Shown: positions 31,308 to 41,715, counted from the first letter of the stretch. The stretch is DNA of 64,000 nucleotides from Pseudomonas fluorescens (GCF_001307275.1 NZ_CP012831.1:2232001-2296000); one strand, 5' to 3'. Notes: generated by a model from the sequence alone, not told the origin. Numbers and translations: made by a program.

Positions 31308-34220
31308 TTACAGCCCCTCGTCCAATACCTTCGCCAGCATATCGACAAAGAAATCCACACTCTGACGCGTGGTCACCATCGGCGGCTTGATCTTGAGGAT
31401 GTTCAGATAATCGCCAGTCGGTTGCATGAAGATCCCCAACTCCCGCAGGCGATTGCACAGCGCCATGGTTTCTTCAGTGGCCGGCTCCAGGGTCTCGCGA
31501 TCACGGATCAGTTCCACGCCCAGGTAGAACCCGGAACCATGCACCGCACCGACCAATGGATACTGGTCGATCAAAGCCTCCAGTCGAGCCTTGAAGTGCC
31601 CGCCAACCACCCGTGCGTTTTCCCAGAGGTTGTCTTCTTCCATGACATCCAGCACCGCCATGCCGATCTGGCAACTGACCGGGCTGCCACCGGCCGAGGA
31701 GAAGAAGTACCCCTCGGCTTCCAGCGCCTCGGCGATTTCCCGGCGGGTGATGACCGCACCCAGCGGCTGGCCGTTGCCCATGCCCTTGGCCATGGTGATG
31801 ATGTCCGGCACCACGCCTTGCTCTTCGAAGCCCCAGAAAAACTCGCCCATGCGCCCGTAACCGACCTGCACCTCGTCGGCGATACAGACCCCACCGCGCT
31901 CGCGCACCATCGCATAGACCTGCTTCAGGTAACCGGGCGGCAGTGCGATCCCACCGGCGTTGCCGTACACCGGTTCGCAGATGAAGCCGGCGAGCTGACG
32001 CTTGCTCTCGGCAATTTTCGCCAGGTTGTGCTCGACACTGCGCACGTAGTCCGGCGCACTGTCGGGACCGCGGAACTCGCCACGGTAGGTGTTCGGGGCG
32101 GTCACCGGGTGCACCCAGTCCGGGCGGCTGCTCAGGGCCTGGGGGTTATCGGCGATGGACGTCGACACCGCATCGGCGGCCACCGACCAGCCGTGATAGG
32201 CCTCCAGCACACTGAGCATGTCCCGTCCGCCGCTGTAGGCCCAGGCCAGGCGGATCGCCAGGTCATTGGCCTCGGTGCCGCTGTTGACCAGGAACACCCG
32301 GTCCATGTTCGACGGCGACAGCGCCAGCAGACGCTCGGAGAATTCGGCGATCGCCGCGTAGTGGAAACGCGAGTTGGTATTGAGCAGCGACCATTGCCGG
32401 GCAGCCACCGCCGCCATGCGGGGATGGCCGTGGCCCAGCACGGCGACGTTGTTGAGCATGTCCAGATACGAGCGGCCCTGCATGTCGATCAGGTGGTTGC
32501 GCCAGCCACGCTCGATGCGCGGCGGATCGACGTAATAATGTTTCTGCGAACGGGCGAAGCTCGCATCGCGGCGGGCCAGCAGTGCCTCGGGATCAACCTC
32601 CGGCTCGGCATCGCAGGCCAGCCCCAGTAGCACCGCCGGCGAAGGGCAAAGCGCCTGCCAGGCCGCGGCCCTGGAGGGCGTGCAGAACAGCGGCGGATTC
32701 ACCTGGGCGCCCCGGCACAACTGGACCTGCAACGGCCCCGTCACTTCACCCAGCACCTGCCCCTTGACCAGCGCCGCCCCGGAATGCAACGGCGACGTCA
32801 CGCCCCACACGCGCACGCTCAGCTGCGCGCTGTCCAGTTGCAACATGCCGTCGGCGGCCTTGTGCACAACCCCGGCGAACGGCGATTCGAGCGGCGTGCC
32901 CTGGGGCACACTCAACGCCACGTGCAACGGATAAGTGTCGGGTTCCACGGCGCTGTCCGGCCGGGTGCGCGACAAACGGTACTGCCCGTAGCGGCTGGCG
33001 GCCAGGCCGTGAAGCCCGGCGGCTTCGTCCAGCAGGCGCTGGTCGATCCCCGGCTGCTCCCAATTGCCGGCCTCGAAATGCGGGCTCAGCACACCCAGGT
33101 CGATCAGGGCGAACTCACGCCCCACCAGGGTCGGCAACAGCGGCGCAAAGCCCTCGCTGGCAATGGCCGGCAGGCTGTGGCCGACGGCGGTGAGAATCGC
33201 CGCTTCCATCAGTTCGAAAGGCACCGAGTGAGCCACTCGGAAAATCTCCCACTCATGGGCCAGGTTGTCGCGGCTGTACTGGTTGTCCGGGTCGATGGAA
33301 ACCTGCTGTTCACCGCTGAGCACCAGCACCGCGGCGCGCGCCACGATCAGTGGCCATAGCGCCAACAGCTCCTGGTGCTGCAAGGGGTTGACCGCGTGGT
33401 AGGCCTTGATCGCCGGCAAGATGAAGAACGGATCGCCGTCGGCGTGATGCAGCAGGGCCGCGCACGTCACCGACAAGTCAGTGATGCGCCAGGTACGGAC
33501 CAGGTCGCCGAAATCGATGACGCCCTGCAATTGCCACTGGCGCTGGGCATCGCGCTGCCAGACCACGTTGTCATCGGTGATGTCCATGTGGATCGCCTGC
33601 ACCGGCAAGCTGGCCTTGAGCGGTTGCAAGCGCCGCTCGGCCTGTTGCGCGACCTCGGCGACCAGATGGCGCCGTTGTTCATCTTCGATGACCGGCAACA
33701 GGTACTCAACCAAGGCCGGGGCATAGCGCGCGTCCCATTGCAGGGTGCGCTCCAGGCCCGGGTGGTCGAATGTCGCCAGGGCCAGGTCCATTTCCGCGCA
33801 CAGGCGGCCCAGACCCGTTACAAGCTCGGGTGTCAGGTGCTTGAGTTGCGTAAGGGACTGGCCGTCGATGTACTCCAGCAGGCGCATGTGAATCGCTTGG
33901 CCGTCGACGTCCAATGTCAGCAGGTCCTGCCCGTTGCTGGCACAAATCACCCGCGGGACTTTCACCGCGTCGTGTCCGGCCAACTGTTTGAGGGCTGCGT
34001 GTTGGGCCTGTATTTCCGGGACAGCGTAGTCGCCGTGGCAAATTTTCAACACAAAGCGCCCGCGCTCGCTGTCAACGCGGTAGTTGAGGTCCTGGTTGCT
34101 GCCAAGGGGTCGCAGGTCGCCACTGAGTCCGTAATTCAAGCGCAACAGCACCAGCGCTTGCTCGGCGCTGATCTGTGGACTTGGCAAACTGGCACGGTGA
34201 ACCAACGTAGCGAGTGGCAT
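31308..34220 (-). CDS. Kinase/class III aminotransferase fusion (hydroxylysine-type kinase plus PLP phospholyase)
   Basis: This fusion of 970 residues has three parts. Residues about 1-350 are an APH-fold kinase with the catalytic loop IHMDITDDNVVW and metal motif VIDFGDL. A middle domain (about 400-530) resembles the LytM/M23-like beta fold (ESPFAGVVHKAADG). Residues about 550-970 are a class III PLP enzyme with NSGTEANDLAIRLAW, IADEVQVGYGRMGEFFWG and the PLP Lys in TMAKGMGNGQPLGA. In animals the related kinase and lyase act in series on 5-hydroxylysine or phosphoethanolamine; here both are on one chain. Confidence 0.85.
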   Translation of the reverse strand: MPLATLVHRASLPSPQISAEQALVLLRLNYGLSGDLRPLGSNQDLNYRVDSERGRFVLKICHGDYAVPEIQAQHAALKQLAGHDAVKVPRVICASNGQDLLTLDVDGQAIHMRLLEYIDGQSLTQLKHLTPELVTGLGRLCAEMDLALATFDHPGLERTLQWDARYAPALVEYLLPVIEDEQRRHLVAEVAQQAERRLQPLKASLPVQAIHMDITDDNVVWQRDAQRQWQLQGVIDFGDLVRTWRITDLSVTCAALLHHADGDPFFILPAIKAYHAVNPLQHQELLALWPLIVARAAVLVLSGEQQVSIDPDNQYSRDNLAHEWEIFRVAHSVPFELMEAAILTAVGHSLPAIASEGFAPLLPTLVGREFALIDLGVLSPHFEAGNWEQPGIDQRLLDEAAGLHGLAASRYGQYRLSRTRPDSAVEPDTYPLHVALSVPQGTPLESPFAGVVHKAADGMLQLDSAQLSVRVWGVTSPLHSGAALVKGQVLGEVTGPLQVQLCRGAQVNPPLFCTPSRAAAWQALCPSPAVLLGLACDAEPEVDPEALLARRDASFARSQKHYYVDPPRIERGWRNHLIDMQGRSYLDMLNNVAVLGHGHPRMAAVAARQWSLLNTNSRFHYAAIAEFSERLLALSPSNMDRVFLVNSGTEANDLAIRLAWAYSGGRDMLSVLEAYHGWSVAADAVSTSIADNPQALSSRPDWVHPVTAPNTYRGEFRGPDSAPDYVRSVEHNLAKIAESKRQLAGFICEPVYGNAGGIALPPGYLKQVYAMVRERGGVCIADEVQVGYGRMGEFFWGFEEQGVVPDIITMAKGMGNGQPLGAVITRREIAEALEAEGYFFSSAGGSPVSCQIGMAVLDVMEEDNLWENARVVGGHFKARLEALIDQYPLVGAVHGSGFYLGVELIRDRETLEPATEETMALCNRLRELGIFMQPTGDYLNILKIKPPMVTTRQSVDFFVDMLAKVLDEGL

Positions 34221-34429
34221 ACAAGGACCCCTGAAGTGGTTTTGTTTGGATGCCTATCTCGCCACTGAGCCGGAGGATAAGCAACCCCTCTGTTCAAAAA
34301 TATGCACAGCCCTCCTGAGACGCTGTAGGGGGAGAGTGTGTCCAGGGGATATTCGCTTGCGCCGCTCCCGCCATGCCGACAAGCTATGCTCCCTATGCTT
34401 TGTCGTCCCACGGAAAAAGGCTTAACCGG

Positions 34430-35512
34430 ATGCGCATTCTCATCACTGGCGGTGCTGGCTTCATCGGCTCGGCGCTCATACGGCACTTGATTCTCGATAC
34501 CGAGCACCAAGTCCTGAACCTCGACAAGCTGACGTACGCCGGCAATCTCGAATCGCTGAGCAGCATCGATCACGACAGCCGCTACGAATTCGTCCAGGCC
34601 GACATTGTCGATCAAGCGACCGTCAGTGCGCTGCTCGCGCGATTCAAGCCTGAGGCCATCATGCACCTGGCGGCCGAGTCCCATGTAGACCGCTCCATCG
34701 ATGGCCCGGCAGACTTCATCCAGACCAACATCGTCGGCACCTACAGCCTGCTGGAAGCCACCCGCGCTTATTGGCAGGCCCTGGCCGAGCCGCAGAAACG
34801 CGCGTTTCGCTTCCACCACATCTCCACCGACGAAGTGTATGGCGACTTGCACGGCGTGGATGACCTGTTCACCGAAACCACCGCCTATGCCCCAAGTTCA
34901 CCGTATTCGGCGAGCAAGGCGGCGTCCGACCACCTGGTCCGCGCCTGGCAACGCACCTACGGCTTGCCCGTGCTGTTGACCAACTGCTCGAACAACTACG
35001 GGCCGTTTCACTTCCCCGAGAAGTTGATTCCCCTGGTGATTCTCAATGCGTTGGCCGGTAAACCGCTGCCGGTCTACGGCAACGGCCAGCAAGTGCGCGA
35101 CTGGCTGTTCGTCGAAGACCATGCCCGGGCACTGCTCAAGGTCGTCACCCAGGGCGCGGTCGGCGAGACGTACAACATTGGCGGGCACAACGAGCAGAAA
35201 AACATCGACGTGGTGCGCAGCATCTGCGCGCTGCTCGAAGAATTGGCGCCACGCAAACCCGAAGGCGTCGAGCACTATGCCGACCTGATCAGCTTCGTCC
35301 AGGATCGCCCCGGCCACGACCTGCGCTACGCCATCGACGCCAGCAAGATCGAACGGGAACTGGGCTGGACACCTCGGGAAACCTTCGAGACCGGGCTGCG
35401 CAAGACCGTGCAGTGGTACCTCGAGAACCTGCTGTGGTGCCAACGTGTCCAGGACGGCAGTTATCAAGGCGAGCGCCTGGGCTCGCTCGACAACAAGGAT
35501 GCAATTGCATGA
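34430..35512 (+). CDS. rfbB: dTDP-glucose 4,6-dehydratase
   Basis: The product is 360 residues from ATG 34430; the longer open frame from 34373 adds a non-family leader. It carries the Rossmann [55 protein letters not shown] and the catalytic [16 protein letters not shown] with [18 protein letters not shown]. It converts dTDP-glucose to the 4-keto-6-deoxy sugar, the second step of dTDP-L-rhamnose synthesis. The stop overlaps the rfbA start in ATGA. First of a four-gene rfbBACD operon whose genes all overlap. Confidence 0.96.
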   Translation: MRILITGGAGFIGSALIRHLILDTEHQVLNLDKLTYAGNLESLSSIDHDSRYEFVQADIVDQATVSALLARFKPEAIMHLAAESHVDRSIDGPADFIQTNIVGTYSLLEATRAYWQALAEPQKRAFRFHHISTDEVYGDLHGVDDLFTETTAYAPSSPYSASKAASDHLVRAWQRTYGLPVLLTNCSNNYGPFHFPEKLIPLVILNALAGKPLPVYGNGQQVRDWLFVEDHARALLKVVTQGAVGETYNIGGHNEQKNIDVVRSICALLEELAPRKPEGVEHYADLISFVQDRPGHDLRYAIDASKIERELGWTPRETFETGLRKTVQWYLENLLWCQRVQDGSYQGERLGSLDNKDAIA

Positions 35513-36384
35513 TGAAAGGCATTGTCCTGGCCGGCGGTTCCGGCACCCGCCTGCACCCGATTACCCTCGGGGTGTCCAAGCAGCTCTTGCCGATTTATGA
35601 CAAACCGATGATTTATTACCCGATCTCGGTGCTGATGCTCGCGGGCATCAAGGACATCCTGATCATTTCCACCCCTCAGGATCTGCCGCAATACCGCAAC
35701 CTGTTGGGCGACGGCCAGCAGTTTGGCGTGCACTTCAGCTATGCGGAGCAGCCATCGCCCGATGGCTTGGCCCAGGCATTCCTGATCGGCGAACAGTTCA
35801 TTGGCAGCGACTCGGTGTGCCTGATCCTGGGCGACAACATTTTCCACGGTCAGTATTTCGGCGAGCAATTGCAGACGGCTATCAACCGGCCAAGTGGCGC
35901 GACGGTGTTCGGCTACTGGGTCAAGGACCCCGAGCGATTTGGCGTGATCGACTTCGACTCGGAAGGGCGGGCGATGTCCATCGAAGAAAAACCCACTGCG
36001 CCTAAATCCAGCTACGCGGTGACCGGTCTGTACTTCTACGACAACGACGTGATCGAGATCGCCAAGGCCATCAAGCCATCCAAACGCGGCGAACTGGAAA
36101 TCACCGACGTCAACAACGCCTACCTGCAGCGCGGCGACCTGCACGTCGAGCGCTTCGGCCGCGGTTTCGCCTGGCTGGACACCGGCACCCACGACAGCCT
36201 GCTGGAAGCCTCGCAGTACGTGCAGACCATCGAACATCGCCAAGGCCTGAAAGTGGCGTGCCTGGAAGAAATTGCCTACCAGCAAGGTTGGGTCAGCCGC
36301 GAGCACATCCTTGAGCGCGCCCAGTATTTCGGCAAGACCGGCTACGGCCAGTACCTGTTCAAGATCGCCGGAGAAACACGTTGA
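35509..36384 (+). CDS. rfbA: Glucose-1-phosphate thymidylyltransferase
   Basis: This product has 291 residues ([20 protein letters not shown]; a second ATG at 35512 gives the more usual MKGIVLAGG start). It makes dTDP-glucose from glucose-1-phosphate and dTTP, the first committed step to dTDP-rhamnose. Signature GGSGTRLHP nucleotide loop, [20 protein letters not shown] and [10 protein letters not shown] are all intact. The stop is overlapped by the TTG start of rfbC. Together the cluster supplies L-rhamnose for O-antigen or rhamnolipid. Confidence 0.96.
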   Translation: MMKGIVLAGGSGTRLHPITLGVSKQLLPIYDKPMIYYPISVLMLAGIKDILIISTPQDLPQYRNLLGDGQQFGVHFSYAEQPSPDGLAQAFLIGEQFIGSDSVCLILGDNIFHGQYFGEQLQTAINRPSGATVFGYWVKDPERFGVIDFDSEGRAMSIEEKPTAPKSSYAVTGLYFYDNDVIEIAKAIKPSKRGELEITDVNNAYLQRGDLHVERFGRGFAWLDTGTHDSLLEASQYVQTIEHRQGLKVACLEEIAYQQGWVSREHILERAQYFGKTGYGQYLFKIAGETR

Positions 36385-36926
36385 ACGTCATCGCCACCCG
36401 TCTGCCGGATGTCCTGATCATCGAACCGAAAGTCTTTGGTGACGATCGGGGTTTTTTCTACGAAAGCTTCAATGCCCGGGCGTTTGCCGAGGCGACCGGC
36501 TGCACCCTGCAGTTCGTCCAGGACAACCACTCACGCTCCACCCGGGGTGTGTTGCGGGGCCTGCACTATCAGATCGAACAGGCCCAGGGGAAACTCGTAC
36601 GCGTCACTGCCGGGGAGGTGCTGGATATCGCGGTGGACATTCGTCGCAGCTCGCCGACCTTCGGCCAATGGGCAAGCGTTCGCCTGTCGGCGCAGAACCA
36701 TCGGCAGCTGTGGGTGCCACCAGGGTTTGCCCACGGCTTTGTCGTACTGAGCGAATCGGCAGACTTTCTCTACAAGACCACCGATTACTACTCCCCCTCG
36801 GCCGAGCGCTGCATTCGCTGGGACGATCCGCAACTGGCCATCGATTGGGCGCTGGAAGGCGCGCCGATCCTCTCGGCCAAGGACCAGAACGGCAAGGCCT
36901 TGCACGAGGCAGACCTGTTCCCATGA
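36381..36926 (+). CDS. rfbC: dTDP-4-dehydrorhamnose 3,5-epimerase
   Basis: The epimerase has 181 residues, starting with TTG in a TTGA overlap with rfbA (36381-36384). The cupin-fold epimerase motifs are [40 protein letters not shown] with the catalytic His, and [20 protein letters not shown] with YKTTDYY. It epimerises C3 and C5 of dTDP-4-keto-6-deoxyglucose. Its stop overlaps rfbD. The cupin part is full length. Confidence 0.95.
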   Translation: MNVIATRLPDVLIIEPKVFGDDRGFFYESFNARAFAEATGCTLQFVQDNHSRSTRGVLRGLHYQIEQAQGKLVRVTAGEVLDIAVDIRRSSPTFGQWASVRLSAQNHRQLWVPPGFAHGFVVLSESADFLYKTTDYYSPSAERCIRWDDPQLAIDWALEGAPILSAKDQNGKALHEADLFP

Positions 36927-37807
36927 ATTCCAACCTGCGCATCCTGATCATCGGCCGCAATGGCCAGGTTTCCCAGGCACTCCAGTCGCGCCTGAGCGGC
37001 ATGGGCGAGTTGCTGGTACGCGGCAGCGACCAGCTCGATCTGGCGCAACCGGACACCCTGCACGCGCCCATCGAGGCCCTGAGGCCCGACCTGATCATCA
37101 ATGCCGCCGCTCACACGGCCGTCGACCAGGCCGAGAGCGAACCGGAACGGGCGTTTGCCATCAATGCCACGGCACCGGGCATCCTGGCCCAAGCAGCGCT
37201 CGCCCTGGGCATCCCGTTGATTCACTACTCCACCGACTACGTCTTCGATGGCCTCAAGCCCGCCCCCTACACCGAGGACGACACGCCCAACCCGCTGAGT
37301 GTCTACGGGCGCAGCAAACTGGCTGGCGAACATGCCATCGGCCAGGCAGGCGGCCAGCACCTGATCCTGCGCACCAGTTGGGTGTACTCCACCGAGGGAC
37401 GCAATTTCCTGCTGACCATGCAACGCCTGTTGCAGGAAAAACCGCAGCTGCGGGTGGTGGCCGATCAGATTGGCGCACCGACCTGGGCGGGCACCATTGC
37501 CGACAGCACCGCCCAACTGATCGAACGCTGGCAGGCCGGTCAACCCGGAGCCTGGGGCACCTATCACCTGACGGCCCGGGGCGAGACGTCCTGGTTCGGT
37601 TTCGCCCAGGCCATCGGCGAAAACCTGCTGGAGCGACACAAGCCATGTGCACTGCTGGAGCCCATTGCGTCCAGCGCTTACCCGACGCCGGCCCCTCGAC
37701 CACTGAACTCGCGCCTGGACTGCAGCCGCCTGCTCAAGGAGTGGTCGGTGAGCCAACCCGACTGGCGAGACGCGTTGCAGCAGTGTCTTGCCGGACAAGC
37801 CTGGTAA
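36923..37807 (+). CDS. rfbD: dTDP-4-dehydrorhamnose reductase
   Basis: The reductase has 294 residues from the ATG in the ATGA overlap at 36923. The Rossmann start ILIIGRNGQVSQALQSRL, NAAAHTAVDQAESEPE, STDYVFDGLKPAPYTEDD and the catalytic Y-x3-K in VYGRSKLAGE identify RfbD. It reduces the 4-keto group to give dTDP-L-rhamnose with NAD(P)H. It closes the operon; the next gene, dctB, starts 62 bp later with its own leader. GRNGQVSQAL replaces the commoner GKNGQVG, a small deviation. Confidence 0.95.
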   Translation: MNSNLRILIIGRNGQVSQALQSRLSGMGELLVRGSDQLDLAQPDTLHAPIEALRPDLIINAAAHTAVDQAESEPERAFAINATAPGILAQAALALGIPLIHYSTDYVFDGLKPAPYTEDDTPNPLSVYGRSKLAGEHAIGQAGGQHLILRTSWVYSTEGRNFLLTMQRLLQEKPQLRVVADQIGAPTWAGTIADSTAQLIERWQAGQPGAWGTYHLTARGETSWFGFAQAIGENLLERHKPCALLEPIASSAYPTPAPRPLNSRLDCSRLLKEWSVSQPDWRDALQQCLAGQAW

Positions 37808-37869
37808 GGCCTTACAAATAGTATTTGCGGGGCAACTAGGCATAATACGCCTGTCACCACAGGCGCCCG

Positions 37870-39684
37870 ATGCTCATGAATTCCACCCTTCCCCGCAGAC
37901 CCCGTTGGCGCAGCCTGGCCTTGCTCGCGCTGTGCCTGGCACCGTTGCTGTGGCCGTTGGAGCATCTGGCCGAACGTTATTACCGCAGTGAACTGGCTGG
38001 GCAGAACCGCCAGACCCTGGACCTTTACGTCGCCAACTTGTTGGGCACGCTGCACCGCTATGAGGTGCTGCCACAGATTCTCGGCGACCTGCCGGCCCTG
38101 CGTGCCGCCTTGTCGGCCCCGGACGACGGCGTGACCCAAGGCAACGCCAACCGGCTGCTGAAAAACATCAGCGCCCAGACCGGCGCGGAAGTCATGTACC
38201 TGATGGACCCCACCGGCAAGACCCTGGCGGCGTCGAACTGGGACAAGCACGACAGTTTCGTCGGACGCAACTTCGCCTTCCGTCCGTACTTCATCGAAGC
38301 CATGGCCGGGCGCCTGGGGCGCTTCTTCGGCCTGGGCACCACCTCGGCCAAGCGTGGTTACTTCTTCGCCGCCGCCGTGCGCGACCGCGAGAAAGTCATC
38401 GGCGTGCTGGTGGTCAAGGTCGACCTCGACCACACCGAAAGCCTGTGGGGCAAGACCCCGGAGCAGTTGCTGGTAACCGACCACAATGGCGTGGTCATCC
38501 TCACGTCGCGCCAGGAATGGCGGTTTCGCGCGACCCGGCCGTTGGGTGACGACGAGCGCAAGGCCATCAGCGCGGTACAGCCTTATCCGACCCGCGACCC
38601 CAAGCCGCTGAACCTGGATGCCAACGCCTGGCTGACCCAGACTCAATCCATCGAAGAAACCGGCTGGAGCGTGAGCATTCTCGCCCCGCGCACGTTGATC
38701 GACCGTCCTGTGCGCACCGTGGTCGCCATCGGCGGTGCGGCATTGCTGGTCTTGATGCTGTTGCTCGGCTTGATGATGCAACGCCGGCGCCATTATCTGG
38801 ATCGGATCGCCTTCGAAGCCAAGGCCCGCCACCAGCTGGAAGGGCGGGTGGCGGAACGGACCAGCGACCTGGAAGGGCTGAACCGACGTTTGAAGCAGGA
38901 AGTGCTGGAGCGCGAGCAAGCCCAGCAGGAGTTGGTCCGTGCCCAGGATGACCTGGTGCAAGCCGGCAAGCTGTCGGCCCTGGGCACCATGTCGGCGAGC
39001 ATCAGCCACGAACTCAACCAGCCGCTGGCGGCGATTCGCAGCTACGCGGAAAACGCCGAGATATTGCTCGACCACCAACGCACCGAGGATGCCCGCGGCA
39101 ACCTCAAGCTGATCAGCGAACTGACCGGGCGCATGGCCTCGATCATTGCCCACCTGCGCGCCTTTGCCCGCCGCGATCGCCATGCCCCGGAAAGCGTCGC
39201 CCTGCAACCGGCGCTGGACGACGCCCTGGCGCTGCTCGCCAAACGCCGGCGCAGCATGGAAGTGGAACTGATCCGCGACTTGCCGGCCGCCACGCTGTGG
39301 GTCGAGGCCGGCGAAACCCGCCTGCGCCAGGTACTCGGCAACCTGCTGGCCAACGCCCTCGATGCGCTCACCGAGAAAGGCCCGCCACGCAAACTCTGGC
39401 TCAGCGCCCAGGCCACCGACACCGGCGTCAACCTGTACATCCGCGATAACGGCCCGGGGTTTTGCATGGAAGCCCTGGGCCGCGCCGGCGAGCCCTTCTA
39501 CACCACCAAGACGCGCACCCAGGGCCTTGGCCTGGGGCTGGCGATCTGCGACACCCTGATGCGCGCCTTCGGCGGCGAACTGTCGTTCGCCAACCACAAG
39601 GAAGGCGGCGCCCTGATCACCCTGAAGCTGCGCGCCGGCGCACCCGGGGTGAGCCTGCAACCGTCCGAGGACCGAAGTGTATGA
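37870..39684 (+). CDS. dctB: C4-dicarboxylate sensor histidine kinase
   Basis: The kinase has 604 residues. An N-terminal TM segment (about 15-35) is followed by a periplasmic double-PDC sensor domain, TM2 at about 278-299 (VVAIGGAALLVLMLLLGL) and a coiled coil (RLKQEVLEREQAQQELVRAQ). HisKA has His380 in ISHELNQPLAAIRSYAENAE, and HATPase_c has NLLANALDAL, DNGPGF and LGLGLAICD. DctB senses succinate, fumarate and malate. The stop overlaps dctD in ATGA. No dctA or dctPQM lies next to it in this window. Confidence 0.92.
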   Translation: MLMNSTLPRRPRWRSLALLALCLAPLLWPLEHLAERYYRSELAGQNRQTLDLYVANLLGTLHRYEVLPQILGDLPALRAALSAPDDGVTQGNANRLLKNISAQTGAEVMYLMDPTGKTLAASNWDKHDSFVGRNFAFRPYFIEAMAGRLGRFFGLGTTSAKRGYFFAAAVRDREKVIGVLVVKVDLDHTESLWGKTPEQLLVTDHNGVVILTSRQEWRFRATRPLGDDERKAISAVQPYPTRDPKPLNLDANAWLTQTQSIEETGWSVSILAPRTLIDRPVRTVVAIGGAALLVLMLLLGLMMQRRRHYLDRIAFEAKARHQLEGRVAERTSDLEGLNRRLKQEVLEREQAQQELVRAQDDLVQAGKLSALGTMSASISHELNQPLAAIRSYAENAEILLDHQRTEDARGNLKLISELTGRMASIIAHLRAFARRDRHAPESVALQPALDDALALLAKRRRSMEVELIRDLPAATLWVEAGETRLRQVLGNLLANALDALTEKGPPRKLWLSAQATDTGVNLYIRDNGPGFCMEALGRAGEPFYTTKTRTQGLGLGLAICDTLMRAFGGELSFANHKEGGALITLKLRAGAPGVSLQPSEDRSV

Positions 39685-41072
39685 CCATCGATAACCGGAT
39701 TGAGGTGGTGCTGATCGATGACGATCCCCATCTGCGTCAGGCCTTGAGCCAGACCCTCGACCTGGCCGGCCTGAAAATCCTGCCCCTGGCCGAAGCCAAG
39801 GGCGTGGCCGGGCAACTGCCCCGTGACTGGCCGGGGGTGGTGGTCAGTGATATTCGCATGCCGGGCATGGACGGCCTCGAACTGCTGGGCGAACTCCACG
39901 CCCAGGACCCGGAACTGCCGGTGCTGCTGATCACCGGCCACGGCGACGTGCCGCTGGCGGTGCAGGCGATGCGCGCCGGGGCCTACGACTTCCTGGAAAA
40001 ACCTTTCGCCAGCGATCATCTGCTCGACAGCGTACGCCGCGCCCTGGCCTTGCGCCGCCTGGTGCTGGACAACCGCAGCCTGCGCCTGGCCCTGAGCGAC
40101 CGCCACGAACTCAGCGCCCGCCTGGTCGGCCAATCGACTCCGATGCTGCGCCTGCGCGAGCAGATCGGGGCACTGGCCGCCACCCGCGCCGACGTGCTGA
40201 TCCTCGGTGAAACCGGTGCCGGCAAGGAAGTGGTCGCCCGTGCCTTGCACGACCTCTCGAGCCGACGCAATGGCCCCTTCGTGGCGATCAACGCCGGGGC
40301 CCTGGCCGAGTCGGTGGTGGAAAGCGAGCTGTTCGGCCACGAGCCCGGTGCGTTTACCGGCGCGCAGAAACGCCGTATCGGCAAGTTCGAATTCGCCAAC
40401 GGTGGCACGCTGTTTCTGGATGAAATCGAAAGCATGAGCCTGGATGTCCAGGTCAAGCTGCTGCGCCTGCTGCAAGAGCGCATGGTGGAACGACTGGGGG
40501 GCAATCAACAGATCCCGCTGGATATCCGCGTCATCGCCGCGACCAAGGAAGACCTGCGCCAGGCCGCCGACCAGGGACGTTTCCGCGCCGACCTGTATTA
40601 CCGCCTGAACGTCGCGCCGCTGCGCATACCGCCGTTGCGCGAACGGGGCGAGGATGCGCTCATGCTATTCCAGCACTTCGCCAACGAAGCCAGTGCTCGC
40701 CATGGCCTGCCACCCCACGAATTGCAGCCGGCGCAACGGGCGTTGCTGCTGCGCCACAGCTGGCCGGGCAATGTCCGGGAACTGCAGAACGCCGCCGAGC
40801 GCTTTGCCCTGGGACTGGAACTGGCCCTGGATAACAGCGTGCCAGACGGCAACCCCGGCGCACCGGTGGAACTGGTCAGTGGCGGCTTGAGCGAGCAGGT
40901 GGAAAACTTCGAGAAAACCCTGATCGCCGCCGAACTGGCGCGTCCCCACAGCTCGGTGCGCAGCCTGGCCGAAGCCCTGGGCATCCCCCGCAAGACCCTG
41001 CACGACAAGTTGCGCAAGCATGGCCTGACCTTCGGCGACAGCAGCCAGGGTTCGGCCGATGAGTCCGATTGA
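39681..41072 (+). CDS. dctD: Sigma-54-dependent C4-dicarboxylate response regulator
   Basis: The regulator has 463 residues. The receiver domain (about 1-125) has phosphoacceptor Asp57 in VVSDIRMPGMDGLELLGEL. The AAA+ domain has Walker A LGETGAGKEVVARALHD, the sigma-54 contact GAFTGAQKRRIGKFE, Walker B GGTLFLDEIESM and the arginine motif FRADLYYRLNVAPL. The C-terminal Fis-type HTH is VRSLAEALGIPRKTLHDKLR. It activates transport genes at a -24/-12 promoter elsewhere. A 4 bp overlap couples it to dctB. Confidence 0.93.
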   Translation: MTIDNRIEVVLIDDDPHLRQALSQTLDLAGLKILPLAEAKGVAGQLPRDWPGVVVSDIRMPGMDGLELLGELHAQDPELPVLLITGHGDVPLAVQAMRAGAYDFLEKPFASDHLLDSVRRALALRRLVLDNRSLRLALSDRHELSARLVGQSTPMLRLREQIGALAATRADVLILGETGAGKEVVARALHDLSSRRNGPFVAINAGALAESVVESELFGHEPGAFTGAQKRRIGKFEFANGGTLFLDEIESMSLDVQVKLLRLLQERMVERLGGNQQIPLDIRVIAATKEDLRQAADQGRFRADLYYRLNVAPLRIPPLRERGEDALMLFQHFANEASARHGLPPHELQPAQRALLLRHSWPGNVRELQNAAERFALGLELALDNSVPDGNPGAPVELVSGGLSEQVENFEKTLIAAELARPHSSVRSLAEALGIPRKTLHDKLRKHGLTFGDSSQGSADESD

Positions 41073-41109
41073 AATATCGTCATTTCCCCGTCAAGCAAGA
41101 GGCCCCGCA

Positions 41110-41565
41110 ATGAACCGCGACAGCCGTTACCTGGAATCGATCCTGCACCACGACATCCCCTTGACCCGGGACATGGGCCTCAAGGTGCTCGATTGGCAGG
41201 CTCGGCAACTGCGCCTGTCCTTGCCGCTGGCGGCCAACGTCAACCACAAGAGCACCATGTTCGGTGGCAGCCTGTATTGCGGCGCCGTACTGGGTGGCTG
41301 GGGCTGGCTGCACCTGGCCCTGCGCGAGGAAGGCATCGAAGACGGGCATATCGTGATTCAGGAAGGGCAGATCAGCTATCCGCTACCAGTGACCCGCGAT
41401 GCGACTGTCGTCTGCGATGCGCCCGAGGAAAAGCTGTGGAAACGCTTCCTGGCCACGTATCGGCGCTATGGCCGGGCGCGGCTGGCGTTGCAGACACAGG
41501 TGATGAACGTGGGAAGCGATGAAATCGCGGTGCAATTCGAGGGGCAATACGTGTTGCACCGCTGA
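41110..41565 (+). CDS. YiiD-type thioesterase-domain protein
   Basis: The product is 151 residues from ATG 41110; the frame opens at 41059 inside the dctD end but the family begins at MNRDSRYLESILHHDIPLTR. The hot-dog fold contains VNHKSTMFGGSLYCGAVLGG (the HKSTMFGGS active-site block), GWLHLALREEGIEDGHIVIQ and SYPLPVTRDATVVC. It corresponds to the C-terminal thioesterase half of E. coli YiiD without its acetyltransferase half. It is probably an acyl-CoA or acyl-ACP thioesterase with unknown substrate. Confidence 0.82.
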   Translation: MNRDSRYLESILHHDIPLTRDMGLKVLDWQARQLRLSLPLAANVNHKSTMFGGSLYCGAVLGGWGWLHLALREEGIEDGHIVIQEGQISYPLPVTRDATVVCDAPEEKLWKRFLATYRRYGRARLALQTQVMNVGSDEIAVQFEGQYVLHR

Positions 41566-41576
41566 AACACCGCCGG

Positions 41577-41706
41577 CCCCTGTGGCGAGGTATCGCTGTG
41601 TGGGAGCAAGGCTTGCCCGCGATGGAGGCGCTGCGGTCTTTCAGAAATCGAGGCGCCTGTATCGCGAGCAAGCTTTGCTCCCACAATCCCCTCGCCACAA
41701 GGGATC
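41577..41706. repeat. REP cluster (inverted pair)
   Basis: GTGGCGAGG, TGTGGGAGCAAGGCTTGCCC with GCGATGG, then the inverted ATCGCGAGCAAGCTTTGCTC with CCACA and CCCCTCGCCACA. Two nested inverted pairs occupy the whole gap between the thioesterase and cysQ. Confidence 0.85.
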
Positions 41707-41715
41707 GAGCCAGAC

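Noticed and set aside
37678..39660. A 660-codon open frame antisense to dctB and rfbD
   Set aside because: Long antisense frames are common in high-GC codon-biased genes; its product is a His/Gly/Ala/Gln-rich shadow with no domain.
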